A stretch of DNA of 64,000 bases from Arctopsyche grandis (GCF_051622035.1 NC_135362.1:11969501-12033500); one strand, 5' to 3'. Shown: positions 14,877 through 28,060, counted from the first letter of the stretch. The notes: a model not told the origin generated them from the letters alone. Numbers and translations: made by a program.

Positions 14877-15243
14877 ACTAGCTGAACCTGACATGCGTTG
14901 CAATGCCCCAATAGCGCATGCAATTCCTGTTCCCGTTCCCATTTCCATTCTCGTTCCCGTTCCCGTTTTACCCTAAAAAGATTTAGAATTATTGAAATTA
15001 GCCAGTCATTCCCGTTTTCCCCGTTTCCGTTCCTGTTTTTGGCCGATTTTTTTCACAGTAAGCATCCCGGACATGCATAAATCCTGAAAGTTCACGCATG
15101 CAATTCCCGTTCCCGTTCCCGTTTCTCGATGCGTTTCGATAAGTGAATGATTCAGTTTCAAATCAATACTTAATAGTCAAATTAAATTATAGTAAAGTAT
15201 AGGAACGCATACGTGACAGACAGAAAAACATTGATATATATAG
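14877..15243 (+). repeat. ACTAG-type element with CCCGTT minisatellite, copy P1
   Basis: Begins CTAGCTGAACCTGACATGCG, then two blocks of CCCGTTCCCGTTCC units (14925-14970, 15095-15125), and ends GACAGACAGAAAAACATTG with an AT tail. Related copies lie in the opposite orientation at 43545-43760 and 56795-57030. No coding capacity. Confidence 0.7.
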
Positions 15244-15270
15244 ATATGTAGGATTGTTACGAATAGAGCC

Positions 15271-15400
15271 CGGAATCTGAAGGGGCTGTTTATTGTTCAA
15301 AGATTGTAAATGCATTGTTAAAGGTTTGCCGAACCTTTTTTACAAAGGATTTACAACAATGGAACAATAGGCGTCACGTTTCCGGCCCCTTCAGATTCCG
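15271..15400. mobile_element. 130-bp imperfect palindrome (MITE-like)
   Basis: Outer 16 bases CGGAATCTGAAGGGGC pair perfectly with GCCCCTTCAGATTCCG at the right end. Inner segments (TATTGTTC and GAACAATA; TTGTAAAT and ATTTACAA) also pair. It would form a long hairpin. Origin unknown. Confidence 0.75.
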
Positions 15401-15842
15401 ACCTCTAGTTATGAGTGGTCAGGTTCGTATGAGTGGTACGTGATGTATTTGTACGTTGGTAGTGCGCGCAAGTCGGTTACTAACGTAAACATTTCCTTAA
15501 CTACCTACTGGCGCTTCATACTTTCGCGTCGATAAAATCGTAATTACGAATATTATTATTAAGAGGTTTTTTCACTTTTTTTTCACAGTAATCTTTCCAG
15601 ACATATATACAACAAATCCTGAAAGTTTCATCGTAATCGGTTTTTTGGTTTAGGAGCCTAGGAGAAAATTGACAAACTCTGATAGGAAACGATTGACCTG
15701 CAGTCACAAATATCCAAGTCTAACCAGCAGCACCACAGATATACTCAGAAAAATTATTTTTCAATCGAGGACAGCTTATGGGATCGAACCCGGCGCCTCT
15801 CGGTGTTAGACAGAAGCTTAACGACCGAGATTTGCTGCTGGC

Positions 15843-17429
15843 TAAATTTATAAATTTAAATAAAATTTATTAAATGTAAATGTATGTTATATTTAAATAA
15901 TTTTTCATATTCTCATTCTGTTCTAGTTCAATGTCTTTTATTTTATATAGGTATTTAAATTTACTTACGCAATTATTATATTATATGTGAAATCTCATAC
16001 CTCTCACTCAAATTAGAATCCGTCATCGCTATAATTGATGTCGTTCATTCAGTGTTAAATTAAAGGGTTATCGCCGCCCTCAAGTGGTAGATCCCTTGAC
16101 CCTCCGAGATCTAATTAAGGGTCTTAAGGGCCTTAATTAAAGATGAATAAGATAGTTGTTGATGGGTAATGCGATTGTGGATGATTCGCACTTACACGAT
16201 TTATATAATAAATCTTACCCATCTATGTAATTTTATTATTATACGAAGACACCCTGCTAAGCCTCTTCAATCGTATTACTTGCAATCAGACTTTCTGCAA
16301 TGTTACCAAAGTCATATCAGCGCTTTTCAAACAGTTGTTTTGCGATGTGCTAATCGTTGTTCTATCGAAATTTCAACACGGTCCAAGTTCCAAATATGCA
16401 CCAAACTGCTCTCGCGAACAAGTCGGTTTCCAAAGTTTTTGATTACACCTCGTAATGTGAATATTTGAACTTGCAACAGCGAGCTTTCACAAGGCTCTAT
16501 CCGGATTACATTGCAGAGAAGCGAGACGAAAGATCTCTCATTCGAGTTTAACGACTAATCAAAATTCGCGTTAATCACGAATCAAATCAAAGTTTGTAAC
16601 GAGCCTTTTTCAAAATTCAATTCGCATTTATGGAATATTTTAACGGTGCGAACTTGAGCTCGACGCGTGAATATCGGAAAAATCGTATTTTCTCTTCATT
16701 GAGCTCGCGATGCGTGTTTCTCGATTGTAGTGAAAAATTGCGAATTGATGCTATTAATTAATTGGCGTTGTGTTTCTGCTTCTTTGTGTTCGTCTGAGTG
16801 ATGCGGCGACGGTCTACGGGGAAATTCGTTCGGTCTAATTGCCTGGGATTAGCCTTGTTTAATCATCGGCAGGGTAAACAGATCGACCCGGCACCACCAC
16901 CCCCAGCTCGCCCAGCCTCTCACTCTATGTATAAATGGGCGCTAATGGATCCCATCTGGCTCTCTATTCGGATATGGTAATCAAACGATTGCGCATTTGG
17001 ACGGGCCATTCCATTTTTACTTTCGTCATATTTAAAACTGATAACTTTGTACTATGAATAAAGTACATATGTATATGAAATGATTAAAAAGAGGCAGTGG
17101 ATTACATTAATGCTTTGTACTGAATAAATCTTGGCCAAGAAAATATTTGAAGAATATTTCGAATGATGTACCTTTAATATCTTATATATCGTGTATAACA
17201 ATTGCCCACATGTCCGTTAATATGTTCCGTCTCTCTTTCTCCTCTTGTAATCGTATATCGTGAAAAAAACACGGCATAGTGTGGGCTTTGCGTATGCCAC
17301 TTCCACCCAAGCGCGAATCCGGCAATTTTTCTAGGGAAGGGAATTTTATTTAATTCTCATATTAAGGCAATTTAATATATTATCTCTATTAATTCAATTC
17401 AGATTCGTGTAAATACTAGTAGGAGCTTT
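15843..17429. other. Intergenic, mostly unique sequence
   Basis: 16250-16980 is GC-richer than its surroundings and repeat-free by eye, but no open frame there has a recognisable product. Short palindrome TTAATTAAGG...CCTTAATTAA near 16111-16140. Confidence 0.4.
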
Positions 17430-17915
17430 TAGTTCGCAATTTTACCGATATAAAATTCACCACACTTCTAATTAACCCTTTAAAACGAAAAAAAAAATAG
17501 TTTGGCCAGAACACTATTTCAATAAAAATGTTTCAATATAAAATACTCAATATAAAATAGTATTAACAGTGGGAAAAAATCCTAAGTGAAAATACGTATT
17601 TTTGACTTTTGATTTGAACTGGACGACTAGTTAGAGGAATTTGAAAGCTACAAAGTAGTACAAATGAAAGATAAAACACCCGACTAAAGATTCCAATATT
17701 CATTTTGAATAGGAAATTGACAGATTTTGAGACATCGACCGAACAACACGAAGATATTGAAAAATCGCGCGATTAAAAAAACACATACATATCTCCGAAT
17801 CTCGAGCCAATCAACATTTTTCATTACCAGATTCGTGTTTACTGGGCATAGATCTATGTATAAGAAAAGTCATATTTTGTCTCTGAACCATTTTTCGTTT
17901 GTCGAACAGCGTAAT
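17430..17915. repeat. Interspersed repeat H, copy 1
   Basis: About 485 bp closely similar to 47347-47825, and in its second half to 51785-52070. Shared landmarks are TTTGAACTGGACGACTA, GAAAGATAAAA, GACAGATTTTGA and CATAGATCTAT. No terminal repeats were defined for copies 1 and 2, so the element's class is unknown. Confidence 0.8.
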
Positions 17916-18159
17916 CTGTCTTGAAACGATGAGTATATTTTTTCATTATCGTGCTAACAGAAATATCCTAAGTAGTCTATATTTCTTAATAACATCTCAG
18001 TTTGTCTTCAAAACTTAATGATTTATCGAACAATCGATCGATAATGCAACATTCCAAGGTTTTATTATTTGTTTCCACACTCTCTGGACTGATTTATTCT
18101 GAAGGAATCGCTTCGCAAGCCGAATCCCTTGCCATATTTATTTATTTATTTTTTACATA

Positions 18160-18552
18160 TACAGTATACAGTATACCAGGAAGGCCTTACAGGTAGCCCC
18201 AGTGTGCCTTTCTGGCCAATTAAAAACATTGCAGCATTTTTTTATTATACGAGTCGCTGAATTACGAGAGACTGACAAACTCGAAAATTAACGAGAAATC
18301 TATGAATTGTACATACATTTTATTGTACATTAATCAATCTCAAATAGTGGTGACATAGTAGGTAGGAAGGATATTTAACCAATTTTACCGGGAACCGTTT
18401 CAACAATGAAATCAGAGAAAATTGGCAAACTCTGATAGGAAACGATCGACCTGGAGCACAAATATCCAGGTCTGATCAGCAGCACTACAGATATACTCAA
18501 AACAATTCTTTTTCAATCGAGGTCAGTTCATGGGATCCAACCCGGCGCCTTG
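18160..18552 (-). mobile_element. SINE family C, head truncated
   Basis: 3' hairpin CCAGGAAGGC (18176-18185) / GCCTTTCTGG (18206-18215): the one change keeps a G-U pair. The core hairpin is perfect (GACCTGGA/TCCAGGTC on the minus strand). The copy stops at GGATCCAACCCGGCGCC, inside the head. Confidence 0.85.
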
Positions 18553-20049
18553 TGTATATAATAAGTTCTCTGCAATTATTTATGTGTTATTTCAACCAAA
18601 AAATATAAAATAATGATCAGAATATTCTTGGAGAAAACGAAATAAATTAAAAAATGTATTGTCTTCGACAGATCACCTATACATAACAATTCAACAGTAC
18701 AGAATTGAGACGGCGAGTCCGTGCAAGCGGACGATGTGGCCGACCATACCATAACAATCCACTGCCACTACCGTTACCTCAGGTAGGGCTGATTCTGATT
18801 TCTGAACTTTCCTAATCTGAGTGAACAATATCAATATGAACAACGATTCGAATTTATTGTACATAATTGAATTTTTGATAAATTTAAATGTTAGATAAAA
18901 TATTTTAGGAGACTAGCCTAGTTAGTCCCTCTTGTCTAATGTCACAGTAAAAACTTGGAGCAATTATGTAATGTTATCTTGAAAAAAATGTAAATAAAAT
19001 AAAATGAAAATATGTATGCAGAATTTTGCTTCATATTAGTAGAATCTTCAAAATTGCGATACTAAAAGTTTTATATAGTAATTTTAAATCTTCCTTTCGT
19101 GAAACCAATTTGAACTGCTACACATATGCTTATGAATATACAAATACATATATAATCTGGCGTTGCTCAGACGAAAGAAAGTTTGAAAATAAAAAATATA
19201 AAAAGTCTCCAACTTCTTTCAAAACTCGTCTACGGCAAATTAAGGTGCATATTATGTAGGTACATAAGTAGTATTAGATAGTATAGAAAAATTTGGTGTT
19301 CTATGAAAGCTGAAATTGCATAAAGGACAAACTTAGCCCGGCGTTGCCGGGGCATTTTTATGGGGTGTTGTTGACCTTGAGCTCCAACCTTTTCTTATAA
19401 TCGAATATATATAAGGGTTCAGAAATAATATTTATAAATTAACTATATATTTCAAAAGTGTTGCTACCCAACCGGCATAACAAATGAATATTTATGCTAC
19501 TGAATATCAATTTTTTTCTTCACTTCAACATGGATATGAAGATTTGATATACGTATACCTACATACGAAGATTCGATTACTTGTATGGGTAAGAATTCCC
19601 ACTGTGTTCGCGGTTCGCCCTTCTCTTCGGCAGAATCCCTTTATTTGTCGGAATTTAATTACTTTGAATGCAACAACCTCTGTGGCACTTCCGGTGTATA
19701 TATTTTCATGTGTGTGTGTGTGTGTACGTAGGTGGATCGACCGGATCCCACCGTTGCTCTATTTAGCCGTGTACTACTATTTATTTGCTCGACGTATCGG
19801 AATGTAGCTCTTAAACAACGTGTGATATATTCGCGAGGATATGAACGTCCTTAACGACCCGCCACACACACCATTTTGCCGAGCGTGTGTGGGTGTCTGT
19901 AATCGTAGGCGACTCGATCCGTCTTGGAAAAGCCGCACGCTCACCCTCGATCAACGACCCGACTATTTAGGGTCGTTTACAAGCACCTATATAAGAGACG
20001 ATCTTTCTAGTAAAATGTTACAAAATAGCTTTTGTATATGTATGCATGG
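18553..20049. other. Intergenic, no gene seen
   Basis: Contains CCCGGCGTTGCCGGGGC at 19337-19353, the hairpin typical of the ACTAG-type element ends, plus a TG run near 19710. Open frames near 19484 and 19841 show no domain. Confidence 0.4.
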
Positions 20050-20168
20050 ATTGTGTGTCCATTTTTGAATCTGTATCGAATTTTATGTAAGTCGAAAGGA
20101 AAAACCAGAATTATTCCAGCATCTACAAACTTAAAATTCGATACAAATTCAAAAATGGACATACAATA
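20050..20168. repeat. Short inverted-repeat element
   Basis: GTCCATTTTTGAATCTGTAT and its following CGAATTTTA (left arm about 20056-20090) are matched in reverse complement at about 20132-20162 with few differences. Arms are about 40 nt with a roughly 35-nt centre. MITE-like. Confidence 0.65.
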
Positions 20169-20755
20169 TCTGTGCAGCAAGCCATCGATATAATCTTCAT
20201 GATAAAAAAATGGCACTTTCTCAAATGATCAATCTGAATTGCTGATTTAATGCCAAAAAGGTGCATAAAGTCTACATATGTATGTATATATTCAGAACTA
20301 TTATGTTGTAGAAGCGAGAAAAATTGCATGCTCGAAATAACGCATACTTACGTAGTTGAAGCAATGGAATTTATTATCTCAATTAATTAATTAAAAAAAT
20401 ATGATAAGAATTAATCGGAAAAAAAACTAAAAAATCCGTAAATTTTTAGGGTTGTTTTTAAAGAGATTTAGGTTACTAGAAGTTAGTTATTCATTTGGTA
20501 GACTATTCAAAACTGTGACCATTCTATTTGAAAAGAAGAAATTTCAGATTTTTTTTAAAATAAATATTTACAATTTTAGTGGCTATTTATATTTTGTAAA
20601 CTTCGATTATATCGCTTCTCATTCTTCTCGTCTCTAATGTGGAAAGATTAATTATTTTCAATCTCATATCGTATGAAAGTGAATTAATTTTGAAAGGTAT
20701 TTTTGAGTTATTTTTTTCAATACAATTCAATGCAACATATACATATATGTAACTA
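20169..20755. other. Intergenic, nothing recognised
   Basis: AT-rich sequence without a supported feature. Confidence 0.45.
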
Positions 20756-20940
20756 TAATGTAATGCTTTCAACTGAGGGGCCATGAGTTCATTACGTGGG
20801 CCGTTGTTGCTGGCTGGACTTTGGATATATGTCGATTGTTTTCTATCGGAGCTTGACAATTTATCTCATTTCATTGAAATGGTTCCACCAAATTGGTAAA
20901 ATCTTTTCGGTCTTTGTCAAGAGCTTAGCATTGAGAAATT
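20756..20940 (+). mobile_element. SINE family B fragment
   Basis: Head remnant (AATGCTTTCAACTGAGGGGC) and core (GTCGATTGTTTTCTATCGGA, TTGACAATTTATCTCATTTC, GAAATGGTTCC, AAATTGG). The 3' hairpin is absent. Confidence 0.65.
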
Positions 20941-21822
20941 TCAATATTCTGTTTATCATATATAGAATAGAATAACATTTATTAATAAAAAATATGAGTT
21001 TATGAAGTTGAGTTTGTGGAGAGATGAATAGTTATAGATAGGATAAGTGGCAAAGTTGTCGAATGATGCCCGAGGGAGTGTAAAGTGGTGCCTGAAGAGA
21101 CTATAAGTCAGGTGGGTGGATGAAGTACCGAAAATGTGTGAGGTTATATGAATGGTTTTTAAACGTTTGATCCAGTAATGGATGACGAACGATTTCAAAT
21201 GATAACGATGATGATCTGTATATTTAATAGGCTCGGCTTATTTTTGTACCCACTTATTAGTACCTACATATGTACATATGTAAGTGCCCTTTAAAAAGCT
21301 ATGTTGTATGTCCAAAGGACGGGTTTAAAATATTTTACTTATGATCAAAAGTGAGGATAGTTTATGTCAATGGGAGACGTGCTTTTCAACATTGAAGCTA
21401 TGTATTTCTTGTCGCGACAGTGGCGTGCGGACATTAGGCCATTAAGGTTCCTAGCGTACCCCCATCAATCGGGCGTAGACGCTCGAAACTTAGATATATC
21501 CCCACTCCAGCATTCTCAAACTTTTCTAGTCATAGGTAAGGCACTAATTTTTCTTTATTCATGGTGCTCACAATATCTTTATTGGTGAATTTATACATTT
21601 AATATGTTCTGGGCATTCGCATATTACAATGATGCTTATTTGTGATACAAGTTGAAATGTCTATTGTTTTCAAACAGTTTCCAGGTTATTTTGGTAAACA
21701 AGAGTCTTGATACGATCGTTGTTTTATCAAAGGTGGGACCATTTAATTTTTATAAAACCTAAAGTGGTGTAAAATGTTTTTTTTTTTTATGTAAATTTTG
21801 TATGCGTGTTAATTTACTGAAA

Positions 21823-21825
<3 letters not shown>
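20941..21825. other. Intergenic, nothing recognised
   Basis: No supported gene or repeat. An open frame at 21364-21588 has no recognisable domain. Confidence 0.4.

Positions 21826-21884
<59 letters not shown>
21826..21884. repeat. (TA)n microsatellite at a SINE breakpoint
   Basis: About 29 TA units. It replaces the left arm of the 3' hairpin of the adjoining family C SINE. Confidence 0.95.
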
Positions 21885-21885
<1 letters not shown>

Positions 21886-22256
21886 GTGTCTTCTTGGCCA
21901 GTTACAAACAATGCAGCATTTTTATCACACAAGTCACTGAATTACGAGACACTGAAAACTCGAAATTAACGTGACATCTATGAATTGTACATAAATTTTA
22001 TTGTACATTAATCATACTCAAATAGTGGTGACATAGTGGGTAGGAAAGTTTTTAGCCAATTTAATCGGGAATCGTTTCAACAATGAAATCAGAAAAATTG
22101 GCAAACTCTGATAGGAAACGATCGACCTGGAGCACAAATATCCAAGTCTGACCAGCAGAAGAAAAATTCTTTTTAATCGAGGTCAGCTCATGGAATCGAA
22201 CCAGGCGCCTCTCGTTGCTGGGCAGAAGCTTAACGACCGAGCTATGCTGTTGGCTA
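21885..22256 (-). mobile_element. SINE family C, 3' tip lost
   Basis: Begins inside the 3' hairpin (TCTTCTTGGCC), then body, core (GGCAAACTCTGATAGGAAAC) and tRNA-like head (GGTTCGATTCC on the minus strand) ending at GCTATGCTGTTGGC. Confidence 0.8.
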
Positions 22257-22279
22257 TATGTATAAATATCTAAATAAAT

Positions 22280-22355
22280 AAATAAATTTGTTTAAAATTG
22301 GCCATAGATGTCAACTTGGGACGATCCCTTAATGACACCATGGTAAAAATAAATT
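22280..22355 (+). repeat. SINE family B 3' tail fragment
   Basis: GGCCATAGATGTCAACTTGG, GACGATCCCTTAATGACACC and a short AAAATAAA tail: the B-type 3' hairpin only. Confidence 0.65.
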
Positions 22356-23157
22356 AAGAAATTACGTATATTATCCCCAGTTTATTGCAAAGTCTATTCT
22401 TGATTTAATATTTCAGAAATTTTTACCGTCGAAAGTTTAGTTGTTCATCTGAAACAACTTCTCTGTTTGTTCTTTTCTTTGCCGACAATAACAATTGCAA
22501 TGAAGTTCCAATAAATTTCACAATGCATAGCTGAAGCGGGCCGTCAATGGATGGGGCGCGGGACCGCACTTTGAGAAACGGCGCCCTACCTCATAGCAAG
22601 AGCACCCCCTCCCCTTGTCGCGAGCGTTTCTCATTTCCTCGGAGGAAACGTGAATTTGCATGAGGATTAGCAGAAATGAAATATCCCGTGTAGTCGTTCA
22701 AAAGAGGGCGGTCCGAATTTACGGCGCGATCGCGTAATAACCGACGCGCGGCACACAAACTATTACGGGACGCAATCTGCGTGCGTAAATATCCCATGAA
22801 GACGGCGACGGAGAAGAGTCCGGGACGGGGACACGTCGGTGGGTGGGTGGTGGGTGGGGTGGTAGTTGTGGGAGGGTCTGCCGGTTTTGGCGGTGTCGTG
22901 TGTGAATTGTTAAACACCCTGTCGTGATGAGATTAGGCGCGGCACATTACGTCCCCGAGGCCGTTATCTTACTCGAGTGCATTACTGTTAATGGTCGTGT
23001 CGTTCACTATTGTATCAATTTATAATTCACTCATGCGTAACTTACCCCCTCCGCTCGCGGAAAAATCTCACCGTGGGAAAATTGCTGCCGAGGTAGAGTC
23101 ATTCGCGGCTTTCAGCGTGTGACTGGGTGGCGTGTTTTTGATGACTGCAAACAGACT
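22356..23157. other. Intergenic; GC-rich unique block 22540-23130
   Basis: The block includes GGTGGGTGG runs near 22838-22862 and CG-rich words. A minus-strand open frame (22591-22917, proline/threonine-rich start) is explained by the low-complexity run. Candidate regulatory DNA only. Confidence 0.4.
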
Positions 23158-23560
23158 TTGTGGTGTTTTGCGGGGTTTTATTCAGTTTCGAGCGGGACTC
23201 GTATAATTACACGTTGAGAATCGTTTCGCTTTACATACATACATACATATATATTTATGTATTTATTTATTTTTTCATATATACCAGGAAGGCCTTACAG
23301 GTAAGCCCCAATGCGCCTTCCTGGCCAATTACAAAAAAAATGCAGCATTTTTTATTACACAAGTCGCTGAATTATGAGACACTGAAAAACTCGCAAATCA
23401 ACGAGACATCTACATATGAATTGTACGTAAATTTTATTGTACATTAATCATACTCAAATAGTGGTGATATATGTAGTAGGTAGGAAGGATTTTTAGTCAA
23501 TTTTAAACGGGAACCGTTTCAACAATGAAGTCAGAGAAAATTGGCAAACTCTGATACAGT
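23158..23560 (-). mobile_element. Direct repeat copy 2 plus SINE family C
   Basis: 23158-23276 repeats 14600-14712. The SINE tail follows with a perfect 3' hairpin (CCAGGAAGGC 23284-23293, GCCTTCCTGG 23315-23324). The SINE breaks off within the core at CTCTGATA. Confidence 0.8.
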
Positions 23561-23579
23561 GATTTATGTAATAAAAATG

Positions 23580-23925
23580 GTGCATTGTTTGTAATTAATT
23601 GTCCAGTAAGGTGCATCGGTGTCTTCCTGTCAAGCCTTCCTGGTTTACATATATTTATGTAAAAAACAATCGCTGTATTTCAAGATACTGAAGAACACCA
23701 AATTATTAATTAATTCATGAATTAATCTATAGAGACATCTATTGATTTAGACTTGTACATAAATTTTTAAATATTGTACATAAATCACGAATATCCAAGC
23801 AAATTACATAGTCACAAATATCCAAGCCTGACCAGCAGCATTAAAGATTAGCACTGGGTAAAACACAGTAGCTTCTCGGTGCTTAACATAAACGCAACCA
23901 CCGAGCCATACTGCTGTCTTAGTTG
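23580..23925 (-). mobile_element. Diverged SINE of family C type
   Basis: Tail inverted locally (TGTCAAGCCTTCCTGG near 23628), body similar to family C (TATTTCAAGATACTGAAGAA, GACATCTATTGATT), core hairpin relic (ATCCAAGCCTGACCAGCAGC), and head ending GAGCCATACTGCTG. Old or rearranged. Confidence 0.55.
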
Positions 23926-26900
23926 TTGGAATGAAGAAAAGTTGACTTATGCCACTTGCAAATATAATTGCTAATATGTACTAGTATATTATATTGTACC
24001 TAATGGTGGATATGTGTAATAGGAGAATATGAAATACATTGTAGGTATATTTATTCAACAATTCGTAGGTTCTTATTATTTTGACAAGTTTCTAAATTTA
24101 TTCAAAGATGGGAATCATTATTGTCGATCACTCTCTAAACTATGTCAATAGAATGATACTATAGGGGTTGAAGGACGCATTTTGCATGTGCAAAACTGTC
24201 TAAAAAAACAGCAACACGTACTGCGTACCTCTCCGCGTATTGCTAAAATCTACATATGTATGTATGTAACTGAAGTGTTTTTGCGCATGACTTGTTGGTA
24301 GTCGAGTTGGCACTTAATTTATTAGTAATTATGAAGAAGCCGCTGCCTCTGTAATATATGTACATATGTGTGTACATACGTACTAGACCAAGAATATATG
24401 AGCATTTGCGAGTGTGTTAACATGCAAACGAAATGAATTGTGTTATACGGGGCGATTCATCGCGCGCATTTTGCCAGACTCCTCGTCGGGAAATGAAGGG
24501 ATGCAAATCGGAACCGGAAACGAGAGCATTTTCGCGTCGCAACCGGGGGTGGGGTGAAGCATTCCCGCCCACTCCGGTTCGTATATATGCAGATGAGCCG
24601 TTGATCTGTTCGTGTTATTTGTCTTGAGGGGGAGGCTTGCTCACCTCTGGCCCGGCTTAGTTACCGGCAAAGCCTCTTTCCTTGCAAAGTTCCAACTCAA
24701 GTTCGAGTGATACGCCCCGCGAGGCAAACAAGGCCTCGCAATATGTGTGACCCACCGTCACGAACATCATCCGTGACTGTTCAAACAGGAAAATTGGTCG
24801 AATGAAACTCTACTATAGAAAGCATCATCACTGTTGGCCAAGCATCATCCACTTCCGGTTGGAGATCATTCGTCTAGGTGTTGATTATTATAAAATCCTT
24901 TCGTCCAAGTCCGTTATCTCAACACATTTGAGGTTTATCCTGCTTTTTTATGTGCAATTTCTTCAATATTATTCGAGTAAATATTCCTCTACCAACTTCC
25001 ATTGAATTTTAAAGAAACTTTTTTTATTTACATTTTCTACATTTGCTTCACTGTGTCTATATACTATGTATATGCTTCCAATTAATGCGTCTTAATTTGC
25101 ATATGCTTGGCACTTCAAACTTTTGTAATAAAATCAGCCACAATCTTGAGTTAAAATGTTCTCATGATTACAATACTTCATCAATTGATACTTGCACTCC
25201 AAGTTTTTTCAGGCACAAACTATTAGGCATATGTAAGTATAAGTAGTATTCTCAGTCGTTTCTCCCATCCTCTATGTATTTTTGCTTACTTTAAGTTGCA
25301 ATAATATTAATATATGTACATAGTGACGTTGTAGTGCGGTTTCCATAGAATTTCCTATTTAAAAAGCTTGATAAACATCTCAATGGTTTTGACAGCTCAA
25401 AAGTTTTGATAGCTAAACGTTTCATGCGACACTTGGTGAGTATTTGAAGATAGTTTTTGACTATAGCACAACTAAAATCAATAGGTCGTGTATGAACAAA
25501 CAATAATGTATGTGCATTAACGAGCTGGAGTAAACACTTGGATTGATTCATACATACATATATGTACATAGATAAAATAAAATTATCGGAAAAAAATTTC
25601 ATACAATTGTATTTTATTTTAATAATCTGCTAAATACTATGGTTATTATTTGATTTATTTTTGTTTGGTTTTTTAATAAGTGAAAGCTCTTCGGTGAAAG
25701 CATCATTATCAAAAATTATTATTTTAGGATGTAAGAAACAAATACAAAAATATACAATACTTACTTGCTGGAAATGTATGAATTTACTTCATTTTGGAAT
25801 TTAAAAATGCCAAAACTTCCTCTAATGAAACTTTGTACATACATATGTATTGTATGTATGTACATAGATACATTAAATTGTTCTTTTTTTTGTAAAATAT
25901 GAGGACCAATATTATGTCAAAGTTAAAGGAACTGGGCATTTGAAATTTGAAGTTGTCGCATTTTTGAAAAATTACTATTTCCGATTTTGCAATCGAATGC
26001 AGAATTTACCACTGGCAGTTCTTCCGTTCATTTTTCAATTACGCGAGCATTCGTAGGCCGACTTCAATTTCCGGATAGGCTCTGTTCGGTTAAACGTTGC
26101 GAATAACTCACGGTTTAAACACACCCATTTCTACGTTTTCCTTGAATAGTTAAATGCCGAAAGCTTTTAAAAACGTATTCAAGTAGTATGTAGGGTAGGG
26201 TCACCGTCTTTCATTCTTCAGGTGATTTTAAAGCTGTCATTCGGGGAGCTTTTATACGCAATATATCGCTTTGACTAATTGATTAAGTGCTATATAAATA
26301 TTTTTGCCCACACTTTTTCATACTTTTTAATACTGGACTCAATGGATGATGAAAACAAAATTGCATTGATTCGCCGTACTTCACTCGGGTACTTACATAT
26401 ATTTGTGTAGAATAAATCTAAATTATGAATGAGTTTGATTGAAATCAAATGTGAACAATCGATGAATATTTCATAGCTGTCACCGTAGTGACAAGCTTTT
26501 AAACATGTACTTCAATACGGAGTTAGTGAATTATTCAACGACATACAATCACGACAGATTGATAGATTACGAATATTTGAATGTGTTGTTAATCTATTGG
26601 TGGGCAAGTAATAAAGCACAATTCGAACAAATCTTAGAACCAACGGATAGGAAAAATACTGTGCAATGGTGAAATATTTTATTTTTTTAAAAATAGTGTA
26701 TGTTACCTGTAAAAGTTTTCAGTAGAGGAAAGTGCGATATTTAATAAATAATTACTATTGCCTGGGATTGAATGAAAATGGAAATTAAAATAAACACAAT
26801 GTGCAATATGTTCAGAATTTCTATGGAAATTGGAATTTGTAATGATGCCAAAAGGCAATAATAAGGCAATTACATATAATAAATAATTTGTCATTGGTTT

Positions 26901-28060
26901 TTTTATTACATTTTTACGATGCAGCTATAATAACGCGAAATTTTATTTGAAAAATTGCATTAGCAAATCTTGTTTTGAAATAAAATACGGAACAGTAAAA
27001 ACCTATGTATGTATTGATAACTTTATAATGAAAAGAACGTATGTCTTTACTTGGCTTAGTTTGGTGCATTTAAATTAAAATTAAGTTCTCTTTCACAGTA
27101 AAAAATTAAAACATAATTTGAGCATATATAAAGGAGAAAATAAATCAACGATTTACGACAATAAATTGAGCTCATAAATCCCATTTTATTTGATGTGCTG
27201 AATTTATGATGTATTATAAATAAATCGGTTTATAAATGTATTGTTTTTTTTTTATATCTCCATAATAAAATATGGTGCATGCTAATTGAGCGAGTTATAT
27301 ATATTGGTGGTTTTGTAGAAGGGCTATAATGCTAATATTATTGATTGAGTACTGTGTGACGCAAATGAACATTATTCAGCATTCGGTTATAGGGGATTAA
27401 AATGGAAATCAGTCGAGATTTCTCAGTGCAGCGTGCACTCCGGTGCATCTCATCACAACGTCACGAATCCCAACAATTAAGGGGTGCACGCGTTTCACGT
27501 GCAATCACCGACTATAATTGTCATTAGCGGCAGCCTGTGAAATCGCGTGATTCTCATATAGAACTATCTGTCTGTCTGTGTGTCGGTCCACGCCTCTCGC
27601 CTACCTGTGGATTTCGCATTAATGTGCAATGACGCGACGCTAAATTCAAATGCCACTAAAATGCATTCAAACGATACAATCTGATTACAGTGTTCTATTG
27701 AAAATAATCTGTGATTGAAATGGGGGTTTTGTTGAAATTAGAGCAGATTTAGAGTGATATATTATAAATGTACATATATGCAATATATGTACATATGTAT
27801 ACATTTTCAATTTTATTACGGAAACGGATGTAAGGATTTTGATGAAATTATATGAAACTATCCTTAAAAGCAATTTAAATAGGTTAATTTTTGAAAAAAA
27901 TCATTTCGTGTGTCAAATTACCAAATTCGATCTTGTAGGTACCGTTGTCTTAGAGACCCATCGAAAAGAAATCAAAGGTTCGTTACTACCAGTACAGCTC
28001 AAGCCAGCAAACTGCACGTAAACAGCAGTACGAAAAGTTTTCTTTAGTATGTAACTTCTA
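23926..28060. other. Long intergenic stretch, no gene seen
   Basis: 4.1 kb with no recognisable coding sequence. 24430-24790 is a GC-rich, repeat-free block (words such as GGCCCGGCTTAGTTACCGGC) that stands out from AT-rich surroundings. The rest is AT-rich with scattered TACATATGTA runs. Confidence 0.4.

Larger units (their letters stand above)
14713..15842 (-). mobile_element. SINE family C split by later insertions
   Basis: The tail half is at 14713-14876 (3' hairpin with one mismatch, CCAGGAAGAC/GCCTTCCTGG). The core and head half are at about 15655-15842 (CTCTGATAGGAAACGATTG, head with GGGTTCGATCCC on the minus strand, GCTGCTGG). The middle holds an ACTAG-type element (14877-15243), a palindromic element (15271-15400) and unassigned sequence. 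Part of the SINE centre is missing, so deletion accompanied insertion. Confidence 0.7.

Noticed and set aside
22591-22917. 108-codon minus-strand frame with Pro/Thr-rich start
   Set aside because: The start is a GGTGGGTGG low-complexity run; no domain, no exon signals, no neighbour exon.
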